A stretch of DNA of 36,353 nucleotides from Campylobacterota bacterium (GCA_022600175.1 JAHZKW010000104.1:1-36353), one strand, 5' to 3'; positions 28,561 to 36,353 are shown, counted from the first letter of the stretch. Numbers and translations are program-made. The notes: a model not told the origin generated them from the letters alone.

Positions 28561-28576
28561 TGGTATACTTTTTGCT
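28561..28576 (+). promoter_or_regulatory. Putative sigma54 (RpoN) promoter upstream of pseC
   Basis: TGGTATACTTTTTGCT: GG-N10-GC spacing, -12 GC 39 nt before the ATG. Confidence 0.55.
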
Positions 28577-28613
28577 TAAAACTATTTAATTAAGAGAAAT
28601 TATTGGAGATTAT

Positions 28614-29762
28614 ATGGCGATATCTGTACAAGAGAAGTTTTCTATTCCTTATGGTAAACAAACGATCAATCAATCTGATATTGACAAAGTAGTTGAAATT
28701 TTGAATGGTCCTTTGATCACTACTGGACCACAAGTAATGAAGTTTGAAGAAGCTTTATCCCGTTATACTGGCGCAAACTACGCTGTTGCTGTTTCCAATG
28801 GTACTGCGGCACTACACTTAGCCTCTTTAGCCCTGTTGGAGGAGGGTGATAAAGTATTAACAACGCCTAACTCTTTTTTAGCAACTTCAAATGCAATTCT
28901 CTATGTCAAAGCGAAACCTATTTTTGTTGATATCTGTGAAGATGGCAATATTGACCTTGATCTTTGTGAACAGTATCTACAAAAGGATCCTACAATAAAA
29001 GCAATTTACGGCGTACACTTTTCAGGAAACTTATTGGATCAAACACACCTTAAAGCATTGAAAAATAGATATAAGGTTATGATATTGGAAGATTGTGCGC
29101 ACTCTATTGGTGCTGAGAATTTGGGGGTCAAAGCAGGTAGTTGTGCTTTTAGTGATTGTGCTATTTTTTCATTTCATCCTGTTAAAAATATGACAACAGG
29201 AGAGGGGGGAGCTATTACGACTAATTCAAAAGAGCTCTATGAAAAATTACTTGTGCTTAGAAATCATGGAATGGTTCGAAAATCAGATGTTGCACCGTGG
29301 TATTATGAGATGCATACATTAGGATTTAATTATCGTTTAACAGATATTCAAGCAGCACTTGGTATTTCCCAGCTTTCACGACTTGACAAGTTTTTAGAAA
29401 AAAGAAGAGCAATTGTAAAGCGTTATCATAGACTTTTAGAAGAGACTCCTGTAAAGCCACTTTATGCATTTGATGAAGGCTCAGCCTAGCATCTATTTGT
29501 AGTAAGAGTAGATTTTACAAAGTTGCAAATTTCTAAAAAAGTGTTATTTGAAGCATTAATTGAAGAGGGGATTGGTGTACAGCTTCATTATATTCCTATC
29601 AATAAACAGCCTTACTATCTGGAGTTGGGATATGGTTACGAAGATACACCTCAGATGGATCGATATTATGAAGAGGCGATCTCTTTACCACTATTTCCGC
29701 TTTTAAAAAGAGAGGAACAGGATTTTGTGGTTGAGACACTTTTGAGGTTAGTGAATGCTTAA
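28614..29762 (+). pseudogene. pseC: UDP-4-amino-4,6-dideoxy-N-acetyl-beta-L-altrosamine transaminase, interrupted by an in-frame TAG at 29487-29489
   Basis: Tracks 28614..29489 and 29523..29762 are in the same frame; reading through gives ...DEGSA*HLFVVRVDFTKLQISKKVLFEALIEEGIGVQLHYIPINKQPYY..., a continuous DegT/DnrJ aminotransferase. Confidence 0.88.
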
Positions 29763-30486
29763 TCTCTTGATTATCATTCAAGCGAGAATGACCTCAACGA
29801 GACTTCCTAAAAAAGTATTATTGCCTCTGTGTGGCAAAACAGTCTTGGAAGTGATGATTGAGAGGCTTGGTGATTTAAAAGAGAATATTATTATTGCAAC
29901 GACAAATGATGGTTCAGAAGCAGAGATTGTTACACTGTGTCAAAAACTGGGCGTGAAGTATTACAGAGGTGATACTGAGAATGTCTTGAGCCGCTACTAT
30001 GAAGCTGCGATGATACAAGGTGTGGATGAAGTAGACACTATCGTAAGGCTTACGTCAGATTGCCCTTTAATTGATAAAGCGGTGGTAGAGAAGACAATCG
30101 CTCTTTTTTATGATGGAGAGTATGATTATGTTTCCAATACAATGCATAGAACATTTCCAAGAGGTCTTGATACTGAAGTTTTTAGTTTTAGAGTGCTAAA
30201 AGAGGCATATGATGGTGCAACGTCAATACAAGAGAAAGAGCATGTAACTACCTATATCCATACCACACATAGAGAACATTTTAATCTTGGAAGCTATCAA
30301 GATCCTCAAGACAATTCAAAATATCGTTTGACCTTAGATGAAGAGGCAGACTATACGGCTATAAAAACACTCTATGAAAAGTTTAATTGTAAGATAGATT
30401 TTGATTATGATGCATTGATCAAGGTCCTACATGCGAATCCTTTCATTTATGAGATCAATAAAGAGATAGAACAAAAAAAGTTATGA
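29755..30486 (+). CDS. SpsF-type cytidylyltransferase (candidate CMP-pseudaminic acid synthetase)
   Basis: IIIQARMTSTRLPKKVLLPLCGKTVLEVMIERL, RLTSDCPLID; placed between pseC and pseG. Confidence 0.8.
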   Translation: MLNLLIIIQARMTSTRLPKKVLLPLCGKTVLEVMIERLGDLKENIIIATTNDGSEAEIVTLCQKLGVKYYRGDTENVLSRYYEAAMIQGVDEVDTIVRLTSDCPLIDKAVVEKTIALFYDGEYDYVSNTMHRTFPRGLDTEVFSFRVLKEAYDGATSIQEKEHVTTYIHTTHREHFNLGSYQDPQDNSKYRLTLDEEADYTAIKTLYEKFNCKIDFDYDALIKVLHANPFIYEINKEIEQKKL

Positions 30487-31895
30487 ATATTCTCATCCGT
30501 GCAGATGCATCATCAAATATTGGTACAGGTCATGTGATGCGGGATTTAGTTTTAGCAAAACAGTTTGAAAATGCTCAGGTTATTTTTGCCACACAAAATT
30601 TGGCAGGTAATATAAATCAAAAAATTGTTGATGATGGATATCAGATTATCAATCTACAATCTAATTGTAAAGATGAGTTATTAGAACATATTAAGAAGTT
30701 AGCCATTGATCTGTTGATCATAGATCATTATGCCATTGATGCAACTTATGAGTATGATGTTAGACAGAGGAGTGGCGTCAAAATTTTAAGCTTTGATGAT
30801 ACTTATGAAAAGCATTATTGTGATTATCTCTTAAACCAAAATATATATGCCAAGAGAAGTGCGTATACCAAGTTGGTACCTGATTTTTGCACACTCTTTT
30901 GTGGTCTTGATTTTGCGCTTCTTCGTGATGAGTTTCACCAATGTCACAAACACCCAAAAGTACTAAAAAAAGAGATAACCGTCCTTCTCTCTTTAGGAGG
31001 GAGTGATGTGAAAAATATCTCAGCATTTGTGATTGATGCAATCAAAGATCTTGAAAATATAAAGATTCAAGTAGTTTTAGGCGCATCAAACCCTCATGTT
31101 GCAAGGCTTCAAAGAGAATTTGCACATATACAGAATATCGAGCTTATTGTTAATACAAACAGTATGGCAGCGTTAATGGCGCAAGCAGATATTGGCATTA
31201 TTGCAGCAGGCTCTAGTACGATAGAGGGGCTTTTTATGCATCTTCCGATGATTACCATTCAGAGTGCTGAAAATCAATCTTTGATCGTAAAGGCATTATC
31301 TGAAAAAAATCTTGCCATCAATCTTGGCAAAGCTGAAAACTTATCTCTCAAGATGATCCAAGAGGCTCTCTATCATATTATGACCCCCAAAGTCTATAGA
31401 GGGTTATCTCATCATACCTATCAAATTGCTACTAAAAATATATCAGATTTTATTAATTTACGCCAAGTAAATAAAGAGGATATCGATTTTTTATATCTCT
31501 TAGCAAACGATAAGCGTGCACGACAAAACTCTTTAAATCAAAAAGAGATTAGTTATGAGGAGCATACGGAATGGTTTGGCCATAAGTTAAATGCGATTAA
31601 AGAGAAAGAGAGTGAGATCTATATTTATGAAGAAGATAAGCAAAAGATTGGGGTCATAAGAATTGATAAACATGGGATATTTTATGTTGTGAGTATTACT
31701 GTTTTAGATGCTTATAGAGGGCTGGGGATGGCAAAACGTATGTTACGTGCATTGTTATATCGTGTGAGGGAGAGGATATTGATCGCATATATTAAACATA
31801 GCAATGAAACTTCAAAACGACTCTTTTTATCTGTTGGGTTTCAAGAAGCAAGAAAGTGTAAAGATATTTCATTATATAGGTTAAAAATTAAATAA
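30483..31895 (+). CDS. PseG-PseH fusion: UDP-sugar hydrolase with C-terminal GNAT N-acetyltransferase domain
   Basis: N-terminus IRADASSNIGTGHVMRDLVLA and AADIGIIAAGSSTIEGL-like region (PseG); residues ~320-470 INLRQVNKEDIDFLYLLAND..VSITVLDAYRGLGMAKRMLRAL (GNAT/PseH). Confidence 0.85.
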   Translation: MNILIRADASSNIGTGHVMRDLVLAKQFENAQVIFATQNLAGNINQKIVDDGYQIINLQSNCKDELLEHIKKLAIDLLIIDHYAIDATYEYDVRQRSGVKILSFDDTYEKHYCDYLLNQNIYAKRSAYTKLVPDFCTLFCGLDFALLRDEFHQCHKHPKVLKKEITVLLSLGGSDVKNISAFVIDAIKDLENIKIQVVLGASNPHVARLQREFAHIQNIELIVNTNSMAALMAQADIGIIAAGSSTIEGLFMHLPMITIQSAENQSLIVKALSEKNLAINLGKAENLSLKMIQEALYHIMTPKVYRGLSHHTYQIATKNISDFINLRQVNKEDIDFLYLLANDKRARQNSLNQKEISYEEHTEWFGHKLNAIKEKESEIYIYEEDKQKIGVIRIDKHGIFYVVSITVLDAYRGLGMAKRMLRALLYRVRERILIAYIKHSNETSKRLFLSVGFQEARKCKDISLYRLKIK

Positions 31896-31927
31896 ATGAT
31901 AAAATATTTATAATCTAAGGGTTTTGT

Positions 31928-32977
31928 ATGAAAATAGAAGATAGAAAAATTGGCAGTGATGCTCCTACCTATATTATCGCTGAGGTCTCTGCAAATCATA
32001 ATCAAGACTATGATACTGCAAAAGAGATGCTAAAAGCTGCAAAAGAGGCAGGTGCAGATGCGGTGAAGTTACAAACCTATACTGCAGATACGATGACTTT
32101 AGATGTTCATAACGAGTACTTCACCATTGATCAAGGAACTATTTGGGATGGAAAAAACCTCTATGCACTTTATAAAGAGGCTTATACCCCTTGGGAGTGG
32201 CAACCAAAACTCAAAGCATATGCTGATGAGATTGGTATTACACTTTTTTCATCCCCCTTTGATAAGAGTTCAGTTGATTTTTTAGAGAAGATGGATGTTC
32301 CAGCTTACAAGATAGCGTCATTTGAGATCACTGATCTTCCACTTATCAAGTATGTTGCTTCAAAACAAAAGCCTGTGATTATCTCTACAGGTATTGCATC
32401 ACTTGCAGATATAGAAGCAGCAGTACAGTGCTGTAAAGATGTAGGGAATGATCAAATTGTCTTACTTAAATGTACTTCAGCATATCCTGCCCCGTTAGAG
32501 GAGGCAAATCTATTGACGATTCCAAATTTGGCAGAGACTTTTGGGGTTATTGCTGGGTTTTCAGATCATACTTTAGGCATAACTGCACCAGTGGCAGCAG
32601 TTGCACTTGGGGCGAAAGTGATAGAGAAACATTTTATTTTGGATAAGTCTATGGGTGGTGTGGATAGTGCTTTTTCACTTGATATTGGTGAGTTCAAAGA
32701 GATGGTTCAAGCCGTAAGAGATACAGAGAAATTGTTAGGGAAAATCTCTTATGAGATGAACGCTAAAAAGTTAAAGTCTCGTGAGTTTTCACGAAGTCTT
32801 TTTATTGCTAAAGATATTAAAAAAGGTGAGCTCTTCACAGAGGAAAATGTCCGAGTGGTCAGGCCTGGTTATGGGTTAGCACCAAAGTATATTGATAAAG
32901 TATTAGGTAAAAAAGCCGATAAAGATTATAGAAAAGGGGTGCCGTTATTGGCATTGCCACATGAGGAAAAGAGATGA
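31928..32977 (+). CDS. pseI: Pseudaminic acid synthase
   Basis: YIIAEVSANHNQDYDTAKEML, AGFSDHTLGI, EKHFILDKSMGGVDSAFS, C-terminal SAF-like domain. Confidence 0.93.
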   Translation: MKIEDRKIGSDAPTYIIAEVSANHNQDYDTAKEMLKAAKEAGADAVKLQTYTADTMTLDVHNEYFTIDQGTIWDGKNLYALYKEAYTPWEWQPKLKAYADEIGITLFSSPFDKSSVDFLEKMDVPAYKIASFEITDLPLIKYVASKQKPVIISTGIASLADIEAAVQCCKDVGNDQIVLLKCTSAYPAPLEEANLLTIPNLAETFGVIAGFSDHTLGITAPVAAVALGAKVIEKHFILDKSMGGVDSAFSLDIGEFKEMVQAVRDTEKLLGKISYEMNAKKLKSREFSRSLFIAKDIKKGELFTEENVRVVRPGYGLAPKYIDKVLGKKADKDYRKGVPLLALPHEEKR

Positions 32978-34111
32978 GATATTGTACAAAATGTGTCATG
33001 CCAGATACGAAGCCTGAGTTGACATTTGATGCACAAGGTGTTTGTAATGCCTGTAGAGCACATGAAAGAAAAGCAGAAAATATAGATTGGGCACAAAGAG
33101 AGAAAGAGTTTTTAGAGATTGTCAAAGCCAATAAAAAAAATGATGGCTATGATGTTTTGATACCTGTGAGTGGAGGAAAGGATTCTACTTATCAAACAGT
33201 TAAAGCACTTGAGATGGGTCTTAAACCTCTTTGTGTCTGTTTTGAACCGACAATTCCCACAGCGCTAGGAAAACAAAACCTTGATAATTTACAAGATTTG
33301 GGTGTTGATCTGATTTTAGTGAAAAAAGACCCAAAGGTCTATAAAAGCATGGTGATTGAGGGCTTTAAGATTTTAGGTGACAATGAGTGGCCAGATCACT
33401 TAGGTATATTTACGGTACCTGCTCATTTTGCAGTGAAGTTTAATATTCCGCTACTTTTATGGGGTGAAAATTCACAGTTTGAGTATGGTGGACCAGCAGC
33501 ATCACAAGAAAATAAATACCTTAACCGAAGATGGCTTGAAGAGTTTGGTGGATTGTTAGGGTATCGTGTAGAAGATATGATAGGAGTTGATGGTATTAGT
33601 AAAAAGGATCTCTACCTTTATAGCTATCCTTCTGATGAAGAGATTGAAAAGGTAGGAGTGACAGGTATATTTTTAGGATACTATTTTCCATGGGATACGC
33701 GTCGTCAAACAGATGTGTCCATCGCCAATGGTTTTAAGGTTGCCTCAAGACATATCGAGACTACGTATACTAATTTTGAAAATTTTAGATTGTCACTCTA
33801 TGACCATACATGACTATCTCAAATATGTTAAGTATGGGTTTGGCCGTGCGACTGATCATGCATGTTTAGATGTGAGAAATGGTGATATCCCACGTGAGGA
33901 GGCTGTGAGACTTGCCAATAGATATGATGGACGCTATCCACATGAAGCGGTACGTGAGTTTTGTGATTATACGGGGATGAGTCAAGAAGAGTTTGATGAG
34001 ACGATAGATACTTTTACCAATAGAAAGATATTTCGTCAAAATGAACAAGGAGAGTTTTTAAAAGATATTGATGGTTCACTCATCAAAAATGATGAATATC
34101 TTTTAAGCTAA
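32974..34111 (+). pseudogene. pseA: N-acetyl sugar amidotransferase (PseA/WbpG-like), split by a one-base frameshift near 33783-33786
   Basis: Frame 1: MRYCTKCVMPDTKPELTFDAQGVCNAC...VSGGKDSTYQ...SRHIETTYTNFEN; the family sequence resumes in the next frame: LDCHSMTIHDYLKYVKYGFGRATDHACLDVRNGDIPREEAVRLANRYDG. Confidence 0.88.
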
Positions 34112-34112
34112 A

Positions 34113-34718
34113 TTGATGATTACGATTATTGACTATGGGATGGGAAATGCAACGTCAGTCAAAAAGGCGTATGATTTTTTAGGTATCAAAAGTGTGATTA
34201 CCAATGCACCTCAAATGGTCAAAGAGGGTGATAAGATTTTAATTCCAGGTGTGGGGGCATTTGGTGATGCTGTAGATGCTTTGCATGAGTTAAATCTTTT
34301 TGAAACTATCAAAGATGAGGTCATTAATCGTAAAAAGCCGATACTTGGCATCTGTTTAGGGATGCAGCTTTTAGCAAAAAGCAGTCAAGAAACAAAAGAG
34401 AAAGAGGGGTTTGGGTTTATCGATACGGTATGTCATAAGTTTGATATTGATCTTAAAGTCCCTCATGTAGGTTGGAATAGTATCAAAATACTCCATGCTA
34501 ACTCCCCACTCTTTCACACGATACCTGATGATAGTGATTTCTATTTTGTCCACTCTTATCACTTTGATAGTAAGACAAAAGAGAAAAGTACGATGGTAAA
34601 TTATGGTTATGATTTTACCAGTTCAGTTGAAAGTGACAATATCTTTGGAGTACAGTTTCATCCTGAAAAAAGCCAAAAACATGGTTTAGCACTCTTGAAA
34701 AACTTTGGAAACCTATAG
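34113..34718 (+). CDS. hisH: HisH-like glutamine amidotransferase subunit (second-copy type, partner of PseA)
   Basis: IIDYGMGNATSVKKA, GICLGMQLLA (catalytic Cys), VQFHPEKSQKHG (His/Glu); adjacent to pseA and hisF-like genes. Confidence 0.88.
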   Translation: MMITIIDYGMGNATSVKKAYDFLGIKSVITNAPQMVKEGDKILIPGVGAFGDAVDALHELNLFETIKDEVINRKKPILGICLGMQLLAKSSQETKEKEGFGFIDTVCHKFDIDLKVPHVGWNSIKILHANSPLFHTIPDDSDFYFVHSYHFDSKTKEKSTMVNYGYDFTSSVESDNIFGVQFHPEKSQKHGLALLKNFGNL

Positions 34719-35471
34719 ATGTTAAAACATAGAGTTATCCCGTGTGTTTTGTTAAAAGATTGGCAGTTGACAAAGAGTGTTGGGTTTGAAGAGTTTAGAA
34801 CTATTGGGCACCCTAAAGTCACATCAAAAATATATAATAGACGCAATGTTGATGAGTTAATTGTACTAGATATTGATGCGAGTAACTTGGAGAAAAGTAT
34901 CAATTATAAGACATTGAGTGATATCGCCCAAGAGTGCTTTATGCCACTAACCCTTGGTGGAGGAATTAGATCCCTTGAAGATATCAATAAACTTTTAGAG
35001 ATTGGTGCAGACAAAGTCTCACTCAATACTATCGCTTTGAAAAAGCCAGATTTTATCAAAGAGGCAAGTGTGAAATATGGATCTCAATGTATTGTGATAA
35101 GTATTGATGTGATTAAAGAGGAGCAGTGCTATAAAATCTACAATAAAAATCTCGGCGTTGTGCATGATTTAGATTTACGCTTATGGATGCATACATGTGA
35201 GAGACTTGGGGCAGGGGAGATCTTACTGACGAGTGTTGATCATGATGGTAGAGAGTGTGGTTATGATGTTGATCTCATCGCACTTGTCGCTAAAGAGGTT
35301 AACATACCTATTATTGCCAATGGTGGAGCAGGGAATCCTCTACATGCAGTAGATGCAATTAGGGCTGGAGCAGACGCGATTGCTGCAGCATCAATTTTTC
35401 ATTTTACGCAATATACACCTGATAATATCAAAGAAGTACTACAAAAAGCCAACCTTCCTGTACGACTCTAA
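34719..35471 (+). CDS. hisF: HisF-like (WbpI/HisF2-type) synthase subunit, partner of PseA
   Basis: VDELIVLDIDASN, LTLGGGIRSLEDINKLLEIGADKVSLNT, GAGEILLTSVDHDGRECGYD; N-terminus IPCVLLKDWQLTKS rather than CLDVKDGRVVKG. Confidence 0.88.
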   Translation: MLKHRVIPCVLLKDWQLTKSVGFEEFRTIGHPKVTSKIYNRRNVDELIVLDIDASNLEKSINYKTLSDIAQECFMPLTLGGGIRSLEDINKLLEIGADKVSLNTIALKKPDFIKEASVKYGSQCIVISIDVIKEEQCYKIYNKNLGVVHDLDLRLWMHTCERLGAGEILLTSVDHDGRECGYDVDLIALVAKEVNIPIIANGGAGNPLHAVDAIRAGADAIAAASIFHFTQYTPDNIKEVLQKANLPVRL

Positions 35472-35491
35472 AAAGAGCACTTTCTCAATTA

Positions 35492-35507
35492 TGGAATAAT
35501 TTTTGCT
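35492..35507 (+). promoter_or_regulatory. Putative sigma54 (RpoN) promoter upstream of the DUF2920-like gene
   Basis: TGGAATAATTTTTGCT: GG-N10-GC, -12 GC 40 nt before the ATG; near-identical to the pseC element. Confidence 0.55.
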
Positions 35508-35545
35508 TTTAATTAAGTATATTAAATTAATCACGTGGAAATTAT

Positions 35546-36353
35546 ATGGGCTTACTGACTGCTAACACTGCACTAATAACTGAAAAAAAAAGTGTTCAAT
35601 CTTGTCATGATTTTGAACTTGACATCCCAAGAAGAGATAACGTAGAGTATAAATATAGCTATCCTTCAGAAGGTAAATTAAAAGGGATAGTGTTTATTAT
35701 TCCTGGATTTGGAGATGATAGTAATTTATCGTATAGTGATAATCTACGTGAATATATTGCTGAAAAATTTTCAGTAATTGCTGTTAATGTTTACTATCAC
35801 TGTTTTTATTCGCGCGTAGAAAACGGTGCGAAATTAACACTTGATGCATCTGACAAAAAACTATTGCATAATCATCTAGATCGATATAACATTGCCTATC
35901 AGGATAATAGCTATTTTGATGCTTTATCTGATTTAGACGATAAACTTGATGAACAAGTTCAAATGGGTGCGATTTCTGAAGCGTTAAAACATATCGTAAC
36001 CATGACTTTGGCACCACAACATGATGAGTATCAAAACTTTGGAGTTATGCAAGCACTTGATCACTTAAATGTCCTTAAAGAGATTGAGAGTATGTCATTA
36101 AATTTTGATACAAATTGTGGTGTGACCTTGATGGGGAGTAGTCATGGTGGATATCTTGCTTACCTTATTGCAAAATTGGCACCCCATAAAATTGATTGTG
36201 TGATTGATAACTCTGCGTATGTACAACCACCATTAAATTATATTGTGGGCAAAGAGAAAGACCTTTTAAATTCTGAATATAGGATGTCTAATTATAGGCA
36301 CATTCAGATCAACTGTTTTGTGAAGACGCTATGGACACTTGATCCTACTTCAG
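35546..36353 (+). CDS. DUF2920-like alpha/beta-hydrolase-fold protein (partial, runs off the right edge)
   Basis: Own translation from ATG 35546 is open to the window end: MGLLTANTALITEKKSVQSCHDFELDIPRRDNVEYKYSYPSEGKLKGIVFIIPGFGDDSN...VNVYYHCFYSRVENGAKL...GVTLMGSSHGGYLAYLIAKLAPHKIDCVIDNSA. GxSxGG nucleophile-elbow motif. Absent from the ORF track because it is open-ended. Confidence 0.75.
   Translation, partial: MGLLTANTALITEKKSVQSCHDFELDIPRRDNVEYKYSYPSEGKLKGIVFIIPGFGDDSNLSYSDNLREYIAEKFSVIAVNVYYHCFYSRVENGAKLTLDASDKKLLHNHLDRYNIAYQDNSYFDALSDLDDKLDEQVQMGAISEALKHIVTMTLAPQHDEYQNFGVMQALDHLNVLKEIESMSLNFDTNCGVTLMGSSHGGYLAYLIAKLAPHKIDCVIDNSAYVQPPLNYIVGKEKDLLNSEYRMSNYRHIQINCFVKTLWTLDPTS

Noticed and set aside
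29487-29489. Pyrrolysine or other dedicated recoding at the pseC TAG
   Set aside because: No Pyl machinery is expected in Campylobacterota and no recoding element is visible. A point mutation is the simpler explanation.
33713-33800. N-terminal part of the 132-aa ORF as an independent gene start
   Set aside because: Residues before ENLDC are the out-of-frame reading of pseA (MCPSPMVLRLPQDISRL...). Only the portion from about 33784 onward is family sequence.
34113-35471. hisH/hisF as part of the histidine biosynthesis operon
   Set aside because: No other his genes are nearby, they are coupled to pseA/pseI, and the HisF-like protein lacks the first catalytic Asp. Interpreted as sugar-amidation partners.
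35784-36017. 77-aa minus-strand ORF
   Set aside because: Antisense to the DUF2920-like CDS that continues to the window end.
1-36353. CRISPR arrays, tRNA/rRNA genes, insertion sequences, defence islands
   Set aside because: No repeat-spacer pattern, cloverleaf, rRNA-like sequence, transposase or intact mobile element was recognised by reading. Intergenic gaps are mostly short.

Overview
This ~36 kb, AT-rich window looks like a Campylobacterota (epsilonproteobacterial) chromosome, probably of the Sulfurimonas/Sulfurovum type, judged from gene content and protein similarity only. From left to right it contains: (i) an AddA/AddB-like recombination helicase-nuclease pair on the minus strand. addA runs off the left edge and is missing from the ORF track. 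(ii) A ccoNOQP cbb3 oxidase operon with a DUF4006-like gene, an untracked 36-aa membrane mini-protein, a TPM-like protein and a FixH-like protein. (iii) A YfaZ-like outer membrane protein, a family-5 peptide-binding protein and a HAD phosphatase. (iv) A four-subunit pyruvate:ferredoxin oxidoreductase operon (gamma-delta-alpha-beta), then pheA, luxS and bioA. (v) An HsrA/CosR-type orphan response regulator with a degenerate receiver. (vi) A MoxR/DUF58/BatA/BatB-BatC/BatD cluster, then mobA and leuC. (vii) A pseudaminic-acid (flagellin or surface glycan) cluster: pseC, spsF-type CMP transferase, pseG-pseH fusion, pseI, pseA, hisH2 and hisF2, followed by a DUF2920-like gene that runs off the right edge. 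The most notable observations are in the last cluster. pseC is interrupted by one in-frame TAG (probably TGG to TAG). The pseA-like amidotransferase is split by a one-base frameshift at AAAATTTT. The HisF-like protein lacks the first catalytic Asp expected of a histidine-pathway cyclase. Near-identical sigma54-like (GG-N10-GC) elements precede both pseC and the DUF2920 gene. No tRNA, rRNA, CRISPR array or intact mobile element was recognised.
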